A stretch of DNA of 64,000 nucleotides, from positions 124,001-188,000 of the forward strand of contig JACYLU010000020.1 in NCBI GenBank assembly GCA_015272325.1, in the 5' to 3' direction. Shown piece after piece: positions 51,845 through 61,904 of the stretch. Numbering within the stretch: the stretch's first letter is position 1; every line of letters begins with the position of its first letter. The stretch is from Synechococcales cyanobacterium C42_A2020_086. GTDB lineage: Bacteria > Cyanobacteriota > Cyanobacteriia > Elainellales > Elainellaceae. The position numbers were made by a program, and so were the translations under genes. Under the pieces are notes generated by a model. That model ran no database searches. It worked only from the letters and a program-made list of their open reading frames with translations, and had not been told where the DNA came from.

Positions 51845-52474
51845 ATGAACACTGTAGCGTTTCCTAATCGTCCACCCTCAAATCGTCCGCTTGCGCCCCA
51901 ATTTACGCCGTCACTCACCCACTACGGTTGCCAGGACCTCAACGAGGATGAGTTACAAAACAGCAAAGTTCTCAGCTTATTGCAAGCAGTGTTAGAAAGC
52001 TGGGTGGATGGGATCATGATCCTCACCGATACAGGGGAACTGGTCTTAGCGAATAGCTGTGCTAGCCGCATTTGCGATCAGCTTACGCAAAATTTATCTC
52101 GGGTGCCGCAGCAAATCTGGCGCTGCTGTCAAGCGCTGATCGAGAACCAATCCAAATTTATTGAAGACGAAATTAGAACTGAGGATTTCGGCGCAATTCG
52201 AGTGCGAGCGAGCTGGCTAGAATCGAATTCTGGAAGACAGCTGCATTTATTTGTGGCCCTCGAAGATCAGCATCAAACGGCAGAATATCGAGCTAAAGCT
52301 GAGGCTCGCCGATATGGCTTGACGGATCGCGAAACTCAAGTCTGGCTGCTGAGACGAGCCGGCTGCACCTATAAAGAAATTGCCGCCGAACTGTTTATTG
52401 CTGAAGATACGGTTAAAAAACATATCAAGAGTATTCACGCTAAACGCGATGCCAATGAATGGCTAAAGAAGTAA
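51845..52474 (+). CDS. PAS-like sensor with C-terminal LuxR-type HTH (paralogue 1)
   Basis: This 209-residue cytoplasmic protein has a PAS-like domain (about 42-140; LLQAVLESWVDGIMILTDTGELVLANSCASRICDQL, then IWRCCQALIENQ and FIEDEIRTEDFGAIRVRASWL) and a GerE/LuxR-type HTH (about 155-209; LTDRETQVWLLRRAGCTYKEIAAELFIAEDTVKKHI). There is no receiver domain. It is probably a one-component transcription factor sensing a small ligand or redox state. The neighbour at 52792-53325 is a paralogue with the same layout, separated by about 320 bases. Confidence 0.82.
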   Translation: MNTVAFPNRPPSNRPLAPQFTPSLTHYGCQDLNEDELQNSKVLSLLQAVLESWVDGIMILTDTGELVLANSCASRICDQLTQNLSRVPQQIWRCCQALIENQSKFIEDEIRTEDFGAIRVRASWLESNSGRQLHLFVALEDQHQTAEYRAKAEARRYGLTDRETQVWLLRRAGCTYKEIAAELFIAEDTVKKHIKSIHAKRDANEWLKK

Positions 52475-52791
52475 ACCGCTTCAGGGAGGTAATTGAGATT
52501 TCCTAGAAGACATTTGATTAGGGTGATGTTGAATTTCTAGAGCTGCCCAGATGAATCTAGTTAGATCAATCTAGAAACAAAATCAAGTTACTCATTTATC
52601 ACGTTCTAGGGTTCTATTTGCAAAGCAAGCTGCAATAGCAGTATTACATAATGCCGCGAATTTTAGGGGTGCATCATCTATATCATGTCATTTGGTTTAG
52701 CACAAATGCTCGATAGATAGTTTATTTGATCCATATCTTCATCCACTTGTTCCTGATTGTCACATTGCATCTGCTAATTGAGGCGAACGTT
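52475..52791. other. AT-rich spacer between the paralogous regulators
   Basis: About 317 bases with no gene. TAGATCAATCTAGAAAC at about 52562 and GAATCTAG just before it give repeated CTAG-containing motifs that might be regulator binding sites. Nothing firmer is visible. Confidence 0.4.
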
Positions 52792-53325
52792 ATGATGAAT
52801 CCGGCGGAGGATTGCCCGGTTGGAGTGTTAATTCTTAACCGGCACGGGGCGATTGTTTTTGCTAACCCTCTAGCCCAACGGTTGTGCTATGAACTGGCGC
52901 ATGGGTCTACCGCAAAGGACCTACCTCCAGACGAGCATTACCCCAGGCTGATTCCTCACCCCATCTGGCGGAGTTGTCGGGCAGTGATCGAAAGTCGAGA
53001 TCTGTTTCCTGATCAGCCAATCGTGATTGAAGACGAGATCAAAGTCGATGATCAGGTGGCGGTGCAGCTCCAGGCTCGCTGGCTCGATCTCGATGGAGCA
53101 GAATGCTTTTACCTACTCGTGATGCTGGAGGAACGCGCTCCGTCGCAACCGGCTGAGAAGCCATATAGCCTAACCCAAACCGAAACGGCAGTCTGGCTGC
53201 TGTGGCAAGCTGGCTACAGCAACTCGGCAATTGCCGCACAGCTCAACATCAGTGCGGAGGCGGTGCAGCGGCATCTCGACCATATCCAGACGAAGCAACG
53301 CATCGCTGAGTTGCTTGATGAATAG
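52792..53325 (+). CDS. PAS-like sensor with degenerate LuxR-type HTH (paralogue 2)
   Basis: The protein has about 177 residues from ATG 52792 (MMNPAEDCPVGVLILN), with GAGG upstream. It is collinear with the preceding regulator: VGVLILNRHGAIVFANPLAQRLCYEL, then IWRSCRAVIESRD, IEDEIKVDDQVAVQLQARWLD, and a C-terminal LTQTETAVWLLWQAGYSNSAIAAQLNISAEAVQRHL. The first-helix residues that LuxR proteins usually conserve (T-x-R-E) read T-Q-T-E, and the recognition helix differs from paralogue 1 (SAEAVQRHL versus AEDTVKKHI). The two copies therefore probably bind different DNA or signals, or the second has lost DNA binding. A tandem gene duplication is the simplest explanation. Confidence 0.78.
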   Translation: MMNPAEDCPVGVLILNRHGAIVFANPLAQRLCYELAHGSTAKDLPPDEHYPRLIPHPIWRSCRAVIESRDLFPDQPIVIEDEIKVDDQVAVQLQARWLDLDGAECFYLLVMLEERAPSQPAEKPYSLTQTETAVWLLWQAGYSNSAIAAQLNISAEAVQRHLDHIQTKQRIAELLDE

Positions 53326-53416
53326 ACGAACTGGATCAGAGTGTCGATGAAATCTGCTGCCTGAACTTGTTAGGGTTAAAGAGAGATTGATTTCTGTCCT
53401 AATCGAGAAGGCGATC

Positions 53417-55309
53417 ATGCAAACCGCAGCTACACCCACCCAATTGCCCCCTTTGATTCCGCGCGAAGTGCTGTTTGGGAATCCGGAGCGGGCCAATCCT
53501 CAGCTTTCGCCCGACGGGAAATACTTGGCTTATATTGCGCCAGACGACAAGAATGTGCTGCAAGTCTGGCTGCGCACGGTTGGGCAAGAGGATGATCGTC
53601 CCATCACCGCCGACAAGAAGCGAGGCATTCGGGCGTATTTCTGGACGTATGACGGCGAGCATTTGATCTATATGCAGGATGCGGATGGCGATGAAAACTT
53701 TCATTGCTACTCGGTTGATATCCATGCCAACATCGTGCGCGATCTGACTCCCTTTCAGGGCGTGAAAGCGCAGCCGATCGAGTTGGAACCGGAATTTCCG
53801 GATCAGTTCATTGTTGGGATGAACCTGAACGACCCGCAGGTGTTTGATGTGTATCGGGTCAATCTAAACACCGGCGCGGTTGAGTTTGATACCAAGAATC
53901 CGGGCAATATCGTGAGCTGGATGGCAGATCCGCAGTTCCAGATTCGGGTTGCCGTTGCCGCGACGCCCGATGGCGGCAGCGATTTGCTGTATCGCGATAC
54001 TCCCGAGCAAAACTGGGAGGTGTTGCGCCACTGGGGACCAGACGATGAAGGCTATCCGGTGGGTTTTTCCAAGGACGGCAAGACTCTCTACATGGTCGGC
54101 AGTCACGAGGCCAACGCCCAACGACTGCTGGCGCTCGATCTGGCAAGCCGCAGCGAACAGGTAATCGCCGAAGATGCCCAGTACGATGTCGGCGGTGTCG
54201 TGACTCACCCGACTGAAAGGACACTGCAAGCGGTTGCCTTCTATCGCGACAAGCTGGAATGGCAGATTCTCGATCCCGCCATCGCGGCCGATTTCGAGGC
54301 TCTAGCTCAGGTGCGCTCAGGGGAGTTTGGGATTGGCAGCCGCACCCTTGCTGACGATCGCTGGCTCGTCACCTATACGACTGATGATGGTCCGGTTTAT
54401 TACTATACCTACGATCGGGCGACCCGGACGAGCACGCTGCTGTTTAGCAACCAGCCGGTATTGGAATCGCTGTCTTTGGCGTCGATGCAGCCCGTGTCCT
54501 ATACAGCCCGCGATGGTCTGACGATTCATGGCTATCTCACCACGCCGGTTGGCATTCCCGCTCGTCACCTGCCTACGGTGCTGCTTGTCCACGGCGGACC
54601 CTGGGCGCGCGATACTTGGGGCTTCGATCCGGAAGCGCAATGGCTAGCGAACCGGGGCTATGCAGTGCTGCAGGTCAACTTCCGCGGCTCGACCGGCTAC
54701 GGCAAGGCTTTTTTGAATGCTGGCAATCGGGAATGGGCAGCCAAGATGCACGATGATCTGATTGATGCGGTGAATTGGCTGGTGGCTCAGGAGATTTCTG
54801 ATCCCAACAAGATCGCGATTATGGGCGGTTCCTACGGCGGTTACGCAACTCTGGTTGGGCTGACCTTTACGCCAGAGGTGTTTGCAGCGGGTGTGGATAT
54901 TGTCGGACCGAGCAATATCATCACGCTCCTCAAGAGCATTCCGCCGTACTGGGAGCCAATTAAAGCCCAGATGTATCACCGCATCGGCAATCTGGATACT
55001 GAAGAGGAGTTTCTGAAGTCGCGGTCGCCGCTGTTTTTTATTGACCGGATTCAGAAGCCGCTGCTGATCGGGCAAGGTGCAAACGATCCGCGCGTTAAGC
55101 AGGCGGAAAGCGATCAGATTGTGGAAGCGATGCGCCAGGCTGGCAAGCCGGTTGAGTATGTTCTCTACACCGACGAAGGGCATGGGTTCGCCCGCCCCGA
55201 AAACCGACTGCATTTTTACGCGATTGCTGAACAGTTCCTCGCTAAGTATCTAGGTGGACGATGTGAGCCTGTAGGCGAAATGACGGGACACTCAGGCATC
55301 TTGAAATAA
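53417..55309 (+). CDS. S9 family peptidase (prolyl oligopeptidase/acylaminoacyl-peptidase type)
   Basis: The protein has about 630 residues from ATG 53417 (MQTAATPTQLPP). An N-terminal beta-propeller-like region spans about 15-355 (PQLSPDGKYLAYIAPDD, YDGEHLIYMQDADGDENF). The catalytic alpha/beta-hydrolase domain spans about 375-620: oxyanion/N-terminal motif VLLVHGGPWARDTWGF, nucleophile in IMGGSYGGYATLVGL (Ser about 476), and Asp in GANDPRVKQAESDQ. The catalytic His is in YTDEGHGFARPENRLHFY. It hydrolyses short peptides or acylated residues in the cytoplasm. There is no signal peptide. Confidence 0.93.
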   Translation: MQTAATPTQLPPLIPREVLFGNPERANPQLSPDGKYLAYIAPDDKNVLQVWLRTVGQEDDRPITADKKRGIRAYFWTYDGEHLIYMQDADGDENFHCYSVDIHANIVRDLTPFQGVKAQPIELEPEFPDQFIVGMNLNDPQVFDVYRVNLNTGAVEFDTKNPGNIVSWMADPQFQIRVAVAATPDGGSDLLYRDTPEQNWEVLRHWGPDDEGYPVGFSKDGKTLYMVGSHEANAQRLLALDLASRSEQVIAEDAQYDVGGVVTHPTERTLQAVAFYRDKLEWQILDPAIAADFEALAQVRSGEFGIGSRTLADDRWLVTYTTDDGPVYYYTYDRATRTSTLLFSNQPVLESLSLASMQPVSYTARDGLTIHGYLTTPVGIPARHLPTVLLVHGGPWARDTWGFDPEAQWLANRGYAVLQVNFRGSTGYGKAFLNAGNREWAAKMHDDLIDAVNWLVAQEISDPNKIAIMGGSYGGYATLVGLTFTPEVFAAGVDIVGPSNIITLLKSIPPYWEPIKAQMYHRIGNLDTEEEFLKSRSPLFFIDRIQKPLLIGQGANDPRVKQAESDQIVEAMRQAGKPVEYVLYTDEGHGFARPENRLHFYAIAEQFLAKYLGGRCEPVGEMTGHSGILK

Positions 55310-55392
55310 GATACTTGAGATACTTGTTCTTGAAATGAAAGTCAGGCAAGTTGGGGGCAAAATAAGACGGTGGGGCGCTTGCCCCTGCTACT

Positions 55393-55416
55393 GGCCTGAT
55401 TAATGGCCTGATTAAC
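55393..55416. repeat. 12-bp tandem duplication
   Basis: GGCCTGATTAAT (55393-55404) is followed by GGCCTGATTAAC (55405-55416); a further TTGATTAATC follows. It lies between the convergent S9 peptidase and PcrA genes. Confidence 0.9.
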
Positions 55417-55496
55417 TTGATTAATCTCTAGGCTGGTCTTTGGGGCGTTTTTACGATTCCACGCTTCCTGCCCCCCGCCCCCCCATCCAGAAATTC

Positions 55497-57839
55497 CTAT
55501 GACTCGACGCGCTGTAGGGGCGTGATTTTGGGGTCGATGATTTTGCGGCCAATGCCGGGGAATTTGATTGCCAGACAGATTTTGTTGCCGGCTCCAAAGA
55601 TGTTGGTGACTTCTCCGGCTCCGAAGGCGCGATGCACCACCTGATCGCCGACGTTCCAGTCGTCTGCGTGGGTGTTGGGGAGATTGGATTCTTGCTGCTT
55701 GATTTCACGGATGGGGGTGGTCAAGCGTTTGGGAATGGCGGAGGCGGTGTTGCTCAGCAGCAGGCTGGCGGGCAGTTCTCCGAGAAATAGCGAGGGGCTG
55801 GCGGGTTCGCGGCTGCCGTAGAGGCGACGTTCGCGGGCGTAGCTGATAAACAGGCGCTCTTTGGCGCGGGTAATGCCGACGTAGCAGAGGCGGCGCTCTT
55901 CTTCTAGGGCTTTTGGGTCTTCGAGGGAGCGGTAGTTGGGAAAGAGGCCCTGCTCTAATCCGACGAGAAAGACGACGGGGAATTCGAGACCTTTAGAGGA
56001 GTGGAGCGTCATCAGCGAGACTTTCGACTGCTGCTCTTGGAGATTGTCGAGGTCGGAAGCGAGGGAGGCGTTAGCAAGAAACAGCATCAGGTTGGATTCT
56101 TCGTTTTCTTCCTCGAATTGCAGGACGGCGTTGTAGAGTTCCTGAACGTTTTGCAGGCGATCGAGGGCTTCGTCGGTGCCCTGCTGCTTCAGGTCTTGCA
56201 CGTAGTTGGAGTCGTCGAGGATGCCCTGGACAATCCGGGAGGCGGGTAGATCGGCGGCTTGGTCTTGCCAGCGTTGCAGCATTTGGGCAAAGGCGATTAC
56301 TGGCTTGGCCGAGCGACCGGCGACGGTTTGCACGAGGGTTTCGTCGCTCAATGCCTGCCAGAGGGGAACGCCGAGCTGGGTGGCGGCAGCTTCTAGGCGA
56401 TCGATTGTGGCTTTGCCGATGCCGCGCCGAGGGGTGTTGATGATCCGCTTGAGGCTGATTGTGTCGTCGGGGTTGACGATGACGCGGAGATAGGCGAGGA
56501 CATCTTTGACTTCTTTGCGGTCGTAGAAGCGCAGCCCGCCGACAACGGTGTAAGGAATGCTGTACTGCACCAAGATTTCCTCGAAGGCGCGGGACTGGGC
56601 GTTGGTGCGGTAGAGGATGGCAAAGCTGCCCCAGGAAAGTTCGGGGTTGGTCAGCTCCATCTGGCGGATTTGACTCACAACAAAATTGGCTTCGGCGGTT
56701 TCGTCGTCGGCGCGGTAGCAGTAGATTGACTCGCCGCTGCCACGAGTGGGGCGCAGCACTTTGTCGATGCGTTCGGTATTGTTTTCGATCAGCTCGTTGG
56801 CGGCTTGCAGGATGTTTTCCGTGGAGCGGTAGTTTTCCTCCAGCTTCACCATGGTGCGGGTGTCGTCGTCGGGCAGGCCGTCGCCAAAGTCGTGCTGGAA
56901 GTCCATTAAGATCGTGAAGTCGGCGGCGCGGAAGGAGTAGATCGACTGATCAGCATCGCCAACAACAAAGATGGAGCGGTGATTCCAGTCCTTAAATTGG
57001 CGCGAGCTGACGCCGTTGGTCACCAAGAGCCGAATCAGATTGTACTGGGTGCGGTTGGTGTCTTGATATTCGTCTACGAGAATATGGCGGAAGCGGCGGT
57101 GCCAGTAGTCTAACACCTGCTCGTTTTGGCGGAAGAGCTGCACCGGCAGCAGAATCAGATCGTCAAAATCGAGGGCGTTGTTGGTGGCGAGGGCATCTTG
57201 GTAGCGGGCATAGAGGTCGGCCAGCACACGACCGCGATAGTTGGGCTGCTCTCGCTCGACGTCTTCGGGACCCCAACCCTGGTTTTTGGCGTTGCTGATG
57301 GCATAACGCATCGAGCGCGGCTCGAATTTTTTGTCGTCGAGGTTGGCGCTGAGCACCAGCTCTTTGACGAGGCTCTGGGCGTCGGATTCATCGAGAATCG
57401 AGAAGTTGCGGTTCCAGCGGCGACCCTGCGGTCCCTGGTATTTCTCGATGTCAAAGCGCAGCATCCGCGAGCAGAGGGCGTGGAAGGTGCCAATCCAGAG
57501 GTTTTTGGTGATCTGTTTATAGACCTGGGATTTCAGCCGCGTCTGCTCAACGGGATAGAGGGCGTCGAGGGGTTTGTCGTATTGGGCTTGGGCTTCCTGT
57601 TCGGCAAATAACCGCTCGATTCGCTCTTTCATTTCGCGGGCGGCTTTGTTGGTGAAGGTAACCGCCAAAATATTCTCGGGATCGACGCGGTGGGTTAAGA
57701 CGAGGTTGGCGATGCGGTAGGTGAGGGCGCGGGTTTTGCCGGAGCCGGCTCCTGCCACTACCAACAGCGGGCCGCAAAAATGCTCGACCGCCTGACGCTG
57801 GGAGGGGTTGAGATGGCTGAGGAAGTCAATGTGGCTCAT
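55497..57839 (-). CDS. pcrA: UvrD/PcrA-type ATP-dependent DNA helicase
   Basis: The protein has about 780 residues from ATG 57839 (MSHIDFLSHLNPSQRQAVEHF); ATG 57848 lies three codons upstream. It is an SF1A helicase with all motifs: Q-motif LNPSQRQAV, Walker A VVAGAGSGKTRAL, motif Ia TFTNKAAREMKER, motif II ILVDEYQDTN, motif III VGDADQSIYSFRAAD, motif IV YRTNAQSRAFEE, motif V LMTLHSSKGLEFPVVF and motif VI RRLCYVGITRAKERL. The C-terminal Tudor-like module WNVGDQVVHRAFGAGEVTNIFG (about 715-740) identifies PcrA, where it contacts RNA polymerase. It acts in repair, replication restart and transcription-coupled processes. Confidence 0.95.
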   Translation of the reverse strand: MSHIDFLSHLNPSQRQAVEHFCGPLLVVAGAGSGKTRALTYRIANLVLTHRVDPENILAVTFTNKAAREMKERIERLFAEQEAQAQYDKPLDALYPVEQTRLKSQVYKQITKNLWIGTFHALCSRMLRFDIEKYQGPQGRRWNRNFSILDESDAQSLVKELVLSANLDDKKFEPRSMRYAISNAKNQGWGPEDVEREQPNYRGRVLADLYARYQDALATNNALDFDDLILLPVQLFRQNEQVLDYWHRRFRHILVDEYQDTNRTQYNLIRLLVTNGVSSRQFKDWNHRSIFVVGDADQSIYSFRAADFTILMDFQHDFGDGLPDDDTRTMVKLEENYRSTENILQAANELIENNTERIDKVLRPTRGSGESIYCYRADDETAEANFVVSQIRQMELTNPELSWGSFAILYRTNAQSRAFEEILVQYSIPYTVVGGLRFYDRKEVKDVLAYLRVIVNPDDTISLKRIINTPRRGIGKATIDRLEAAATQLGVPLWQALSDETLVQTVAGRSAKPVIAFAQMLQRWQDQAADLPASRIVQGILDDSNYVQDLKQQGTDEALDRLQNVQELYNAVLQFEEENEESNLMLFLANASLASDLDNLQEQQSKVSLMTLHSSKGLEFPVVFLVGLEQGLFPNYRSLEDPKALEEERRLCYVGITRAKERLFISYARERRLYGSREPASPSLFLGELPASLLLSNTASAIPKRLTTPIREIKQQESNLPNTHADDWNVGDQVVHRAFGAGEVTNIFGAGNKICLAIKFPGIGRKIIDPKITPLQRVES

Positions 57840-57964
57840 GGCAAGCAACGGAAACGCAGGGACGACAGGGGGAAGGCAAGCTTAGCCCGTCTGGCTTCGT
57901 AGATTAGGGTATCGTATTTGCCTGGCTTCTGACCGATTTTGCCGCTGGATTTCGCTTTGTCGCT

Positions 57965-60679
57965 TTAATTCAGGGGTAATTCGATCCAAAATTCGGTGCC
58001 TTTGCCAACTTCCGAGACGCACCAGAGCTTGCCGCGATGCTTTTCGGTGATGACCTGATAGCTGATGGAAAGCCCGAGGCCAGTGCCTTTGCCAATCGGC
58101 TTGGTGGTAAAGAAAGGATCAAAGATGCGCTTCTGGACGGCTTCGGACATGCCGCCTCCGTTATCGGCAATGCAGATCTGGACGCGCTTGCTTTTCTGAC
58201 GGGTAGCCGGCAGCAGACGGGTGCTAATCCGAATTTGGTTGGGGCAGGGAGTTGCGTCCGGATCGGGCAGTTCGGTTCGCTTAGCGTCGTAGTTTTCCAG
58301 GGCGTCAATGGCATTGCTGAGGATATTCATCAACACCTGATTGAGCTGACCAGCATAGCATTCTACGAGTGGCAGGTTGCCGTAGTCGCGGATGATCTCG
58401 ATGCCAGAGAATTTGCCATTGGACTTGAGGCGATGCTGCAAAATCAGCAGGGTGCTGTCGATGCCTTCGTGGAGATCGACGGGTTTTTTCTCGGCTTGGT
58501 CGAGGCGGGAGAAGTTGCGTAGGGATTGCACAATCTGGCGAATCCGGTCGGCGCCAATTTTCATGGAGGCCAAAATCTTGGGGAAGTCTTCGGCGATAAA
58601 GTCGAGGTCGGTAGCGGCAATCTTGGCTTGCAGTTCGGGGCTGATCGCAGACTGAGACTGGTAGAGCTGAATCAGGTGCAGCAAGTCCTGGGCGTAGGTG
58701 TTGGCATAGTCGAGGTTGCCATAGATGAAGTTGACCGGATTGTTGATTTCGTGGGCAACGCCGGCGACGAGCTGCCCCAAACTCGACATTTTTTCGGTTT
58801 GAACGAGCTGGCTCTGGGCTTTTTTCAAATCCTGGAGGGTAAGGGTGAGCTGCTGTGCCTGCTGCCGGGTCTGCACGAAGAGTTCCGCCTGCTGGATGGC
58901 AATGCCAAGCTGGATGGCAATCTGCTGGATGAACTCGATTTCAGAGGCGGTCCACTGGCGCGGCTGAGCACATTGATGGATGCAGAGCAGCCCCCAGAGA
59001 GTGTCGCCTTTGAGGAGCGGCACAACGAGATTGGCTTGAATCTGAAACTTGGCGAGCACCTGCAGATGGCAATCGCTGAATCCTGCTTGGTAAATATCGG
59101 CGACTGCCTGAACGGCACCTTGGCGATAGCGCTTGGCATAGTATTCGCCAAAGTGGCGATCGTGAATGGTCAGACCCAGCACCGAACTAAAGGCGGGAAC
59201 CACATCTTCAGCAACGAATTCGCCGTCGTTCCAGTTCGAGGTTGGGTCAAAGCGAAAGACACCAACACGATCGGCATTCAATAGTTGCCGCACTTCCTGA
59301 ACAGCCGTACGAAAAATGGCATCGAGGTCGAGCGATTCGCGGATTTTGGCAACGACGCTGGCTAGGGTTTTTTGCTGTTCGATTGTGTGTTCTAGGGCGA
59401 GGGTGCGTTCTCGAACCTGGGCTTCTAGATTGGTGTTGAGGGTGTGGATTTGGCAATACAGCCGCGACTGCTGGGCTGCCATGGAAAAGTGGCGACTCAG
59501 GATTTGGGCAAGCTGCTGATCGGCAGGGGTCCAGTCTTGAGCCTGTCCTTTTTTTAGTTCGCGCCAAGCTGCAAAGGATTGACGCGGCATTCGCTGCCGG
59601 GCATCGGGGATGTGGTAGCCAGCCCAGACGGTTTCAATGTTGCGCTCGTCTCGAAACACGGTAAAGCAGCCGACGAGGGTTGGACCGTAGATCAGCGGGC
59701 TAATCAAAATGCCGCGGATCGGGGTTTCTTCAAACCAGGCGGCTAGGGTGCGGCATTCTGGGACTTGATAGAGGTCGTGGATGGTCCAGGGGAGGAGGTC
59801 GCTGCTGGAGTCGGGCAATGGCTGCTGCTGGAGCCGATAAAAATACTGCTGCCAGAGATAGGTGGATTCTAGAAGCGGCTGCTCGGGATGGGGCGGGGTG
59901 GGCTGCCGACCGCAGGTGTAGAGTTGGGGCGGTTCGGAGGCGGCGGGCAGCAGGTAGAGTCTGCCCCCTGATCCGTGCAGGGTTGTGACGGCGGCTTCTA
60001 GAGCGACCTGAAACTGCATCGTGGGTACGGCGTGGAGCAGCATCGCAATGCGGTTGATGCTGGTTTGCTGCTGCGCCTGGGAACGGATTTGGCTGAGCAG
60101 CGTGGCTTGGGTAATGGCAATGGAGACTTGATCGACAATTAGTTGCAGAAATTGCAGATCCTCGTCGGAAAATTGGCGGGGTTCGGCGTGGTGAGAGACC
60201 AGCAGACCCCACAGCTCTTCACCCTGGAGAATCGGCACAACTACGGAGGACTGAACGCCCATGGCTTGCAAGTACTCGGCGTGGCAGGGGTCCACCGGAC
60301 GGTAGCGAATGTCGCTGGTTTCTAGGGCTAGCTGAGTCTCAGGGTCATGCAGGGGGCTAAAACCGATCTGCTGCGAGGCGAGATCGACAATTGAACGCTG
60401 ACGGGCGGTGAGAAACAGCTCGCGGGCTTGCGGCGGAATGTCGTCGGCAGGAAAGTTTAAGCCGAGCAGCGAAGGCAGGCGATCGGGCTGTACCGATTCG
60501 GCAATCACTTGACCATGACCATCGGCATGAAAGCGGTAGACTTTGACTCGATCGGTGCGGAGAAAGGAACGTACTTCTGCAACGGTGGTGGTGAGAATTT
60601 CTTGTAGCTCTAAAGATCGGCGAATGCGGTTGGTGATTCGGTGCAGCAGATTGTTCTGATCGAGCAGTTGTTGGTCCAT
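57965..60679 (-). CDS. Knotless-phytochrome-like histidine kinase with two bilin-type GAF domains
   Basis: This 904-residue protein has no PAS domain. GAF1 (about 10-195) has [11 protein letters not shown] and Cys132-His133 in [15 protein letters not shown]-like domain (about 205-400) has the tongue motif PRQSF at 365-369. A coiled coil (410-440) is followed by GAF2 (about 440-600), cyanobacteriochrome-like ([16 protein letters not shown], Cys537-His538 in FSDCHLQVL, then QANLVVPLL). The position of the DXCF second Cys reads DRHF (507-510). HisKA has H-box [16 protein letters not shown] and HATPase [24 protein letters not shown]. The GAF1-PHY order is that of Cph2-type phytochromes. Whether both GAFs carry bilin is inferred from the conserved CH pairs. 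Confidence 0.88.
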   Translation of the reverse strand: MDQQLLDQNNLLHRITNRIRRSLELQEILTTTVAEVRSFLRTDRVKVYRFHADGHGQVIAESVQPDRLPSLLGLNFPADDIPPQARELFLTARQRSIVDLASQQIGFSPLHDPETQLALETSDIRYRPVDPCHAEYLQAMGVQSSVVVPILQGEELWGLLVSHHAEPRQFSDEDLQFLQLIVDQVSIAITQATLLSQIRSQAQQQTSINRIAMLLHAVPTMQFQVALEAAVTTLHGSGGRLYLLPAASEPPQLYTCGRQPTPPHPEQPLLESTYLWQQYFYRLQQQPLPDSSSDLLPWTIHDLYQVPECRTLAAWFEETPIRGILISPLIYGPTLVGCFTVFRDERNIETVWAGYHIPDARQRMPRQSFAAWRELKKGQAQDWTPADQQLAQILSRHFSMAAQQSRLYCQIHTLNTNLEAQVRERTLALEHTIEQQKTLASVVAKIRESLDLDAIFRTAVQEVRQLLNADRVGVFRFDPTSNWNDGEFVAEDVVPAFSSVLGLTIHDRHFGEYYAKRYRQGAVQAVADIYQAGFSDCHLQVLAKFQIQANLVVPLLKGDTLWGLLCIHQCAQPRQWTASEIEFIQQIAIQLGIAIQQAELFVQTRQQAQQLTLTLQDLKKAQSQLVQTEKMSSLGQLVAGVAHEINNPVNFIYGNLDYANTYAQDLLHLIQLYQSQSAISPELQAKIAATDLDFIAEDFPKILASMKIGADRIRQIVQSLRNFSRLDQAEKKPVDLHEGIDSTLLILQHRLKSNGKFSGIEIIRDYGNLPLVECYAGQLNQVLMNILSNAIDALENYDAKRTELPDPDATPCPNQIRISTRLLPATRQKSKRVQICIADNGGGMSEAVQKRIFDPFFTTKPIGKGTGLGLSISYQVITEKHRGKLWCVSEVGKGTEFWIELPLN

Positions 60680-60797
60680 AGGGCAGAAGGAGTTGTCAAG
60701 CAGGTCCAGGTGAACAGGGAACCTGTACTAGGATACAAGGCGTGTTATGGGTGGTTTTTTGGGCAGTAGCCTTAGCCCAACAGCAGGGAGTCTCTAC

Positions 60798-60839
60798 TGG
60801 GTTTGAAAGATTGGGTTTGAAGGACTGGGTTTGAAAGCA
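60798..60839. repeat. 14-bp tandem repeat, three copies
   Basis: TGGGTTTGAAAGAT (60798-60811), TGGGTTTGAAGGAC (60812-60825) and TGGGTTTGAAAGCA (60826-60839) follow one another without gaps. Confidence 0.95.
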
Positions 60840-60938
60840 ATCAGCACTTCTTAGCCCTCACAGAATAGAGATCACCTACGCGAAATACCACCAGAGTTCC
60901 CTTGTATTGTTTCTCACTAACACCTATACCGTGGGCGG

Positions 60939-60982
60939 TTACGGCGATTCTATTTTCTAGTTACGGCGATTCTATTTTCTAA
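60939..60982. repeat. 22-bp tandem duplication
   Basis: A 22-base unit beginning TTACGGCGATTC and ending TTTTCTAG (60939-60960) is repeated at 60961-60982, with only the last base different. Confidence 0.95.
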
Positions 60983-61208
60983 ATATCTATTGGGATCCTT
61001 ACAGTCTTTCACGCACTTGCTTTTCCTAAGCTGTTCTGGACTGCTGTTCTGGCTTGCTGGTACTTCCGTTCAACCAGTTCGGGGTTGCTTTTTCGGGTCA
61101 CAGGACTACAAAGCCATTCCTCCTGGATCGATTGTGGGCAGTGTGCCGGCGAGAGTTGTTGCCAGTGCCTGCTCATGATATTCACACCTATATGCAGGTG
61201 GATTACAT

Positions 61209-61769
61209 TTACTCTAAAAACCGCTGGACCCCAATTTGGATAATTCCGATTGCGATTTGCACCCCAATCCAGCCCCCTGTGCAGATTGCGATTGCCTTGC
61301 CGAGTTTGCGATTTAGCCCATGATGCAATGCTATGATTGCGGCAACTAAACTCCATAGGGCTAGTGCTAGTTCGATGGGTCGTCCTAGGAGAGGGACTAC
61401 CGTGAAGACATTGAAGACTTGGGGAGCATAGGTTAATCCAACGGGAGGCAGGAAACGGGCGTAGGATGGTCGCTTGGAGCGTAACCCACCTGTGAGACTC
61501 CAGATGGTCCAGGTCCAACCATAGTAGCCAGCTACAATACTCAAGCCATTGATCAGAAAAGCCAGGACATGCAGCGCCGGAGCAGAATTGTACGTTAGCA
61601 AGATCATGCTGCTGCCAATAGCATGAGAGAGTGCTGCGATGCCCACTAGAATATAGGCCGTTCGATTGGACGTAGAACGTTGAAATGCTTCTGCATATAC
61701 ATCAGCATCTAGCGTCAGGGCACGCCAGAAAGTTTTCCCAGTCCTCTTGATCGACTGTGGACGAGTCAT
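61209..61769 (-). CDS. YIP1-family-like integral membrane protein
   Basis: This 186-residue protein has about five hydrophobic segments (around residues 38-58, 64-86, 108-128, 130-150 and 160-180). The N-terminal cytoplasmic stretch ends TFWRALTLDADVYAEAF. The segment PVGLTYAPQVFNVFTVVPLLGRPIELALALWSLVAAIIAL resembles the YIP1 domain, where a conserved A-x-x-P motif precedes a hydrophobic hairpin. The function in bacteria is unknown. The gene is divergent from that at 61905, with about 135 bases between them. Start ATG 61769 (MTRPQSIKRTG). Confidence 0.7.
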   Translation of the reverse strand: MTRPQSIKRTGKTFWRALTLDADVYAEAFQRSTSNRTAYILVGIAALSHAIGSSMILLTYNSAPALHVLAFLINGLSIVAGYYGWTWTIWSLTGGLRSKRPSYARFLPPVGLTYAPQVFNVFTVVPLLGRPIELALALWSLVAAIIALHHGLNRKLGKAIAICTGGWIGVQIAIGIIQIGVQRFLE

Positions 61770-61904
61770 CGCAAATCATTCCCTCGATAGGTGACTTGAT
61801 GCGGCAGCATCAGTTAACACGTCTAATACATCAGTTAACCGATGTCGATGGGATCGAGCACTCAATCCTGCTGGATCTTCTGCTGACTCTAATCTTACCG
61901 GTTC

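Larger units (their letters stand above)
60680..61208. other. Gene-poor interval with two tandem repeats
   Basis: About 530 bases without a convincing gene; a 62-codon frame at 60990-61178 has no recognisable features. The interval contains a three-copy 14-bp repeat (60798-60839) and a 22-bp duplication (60939-60982), the longest in the window. Confidence 0.5.
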
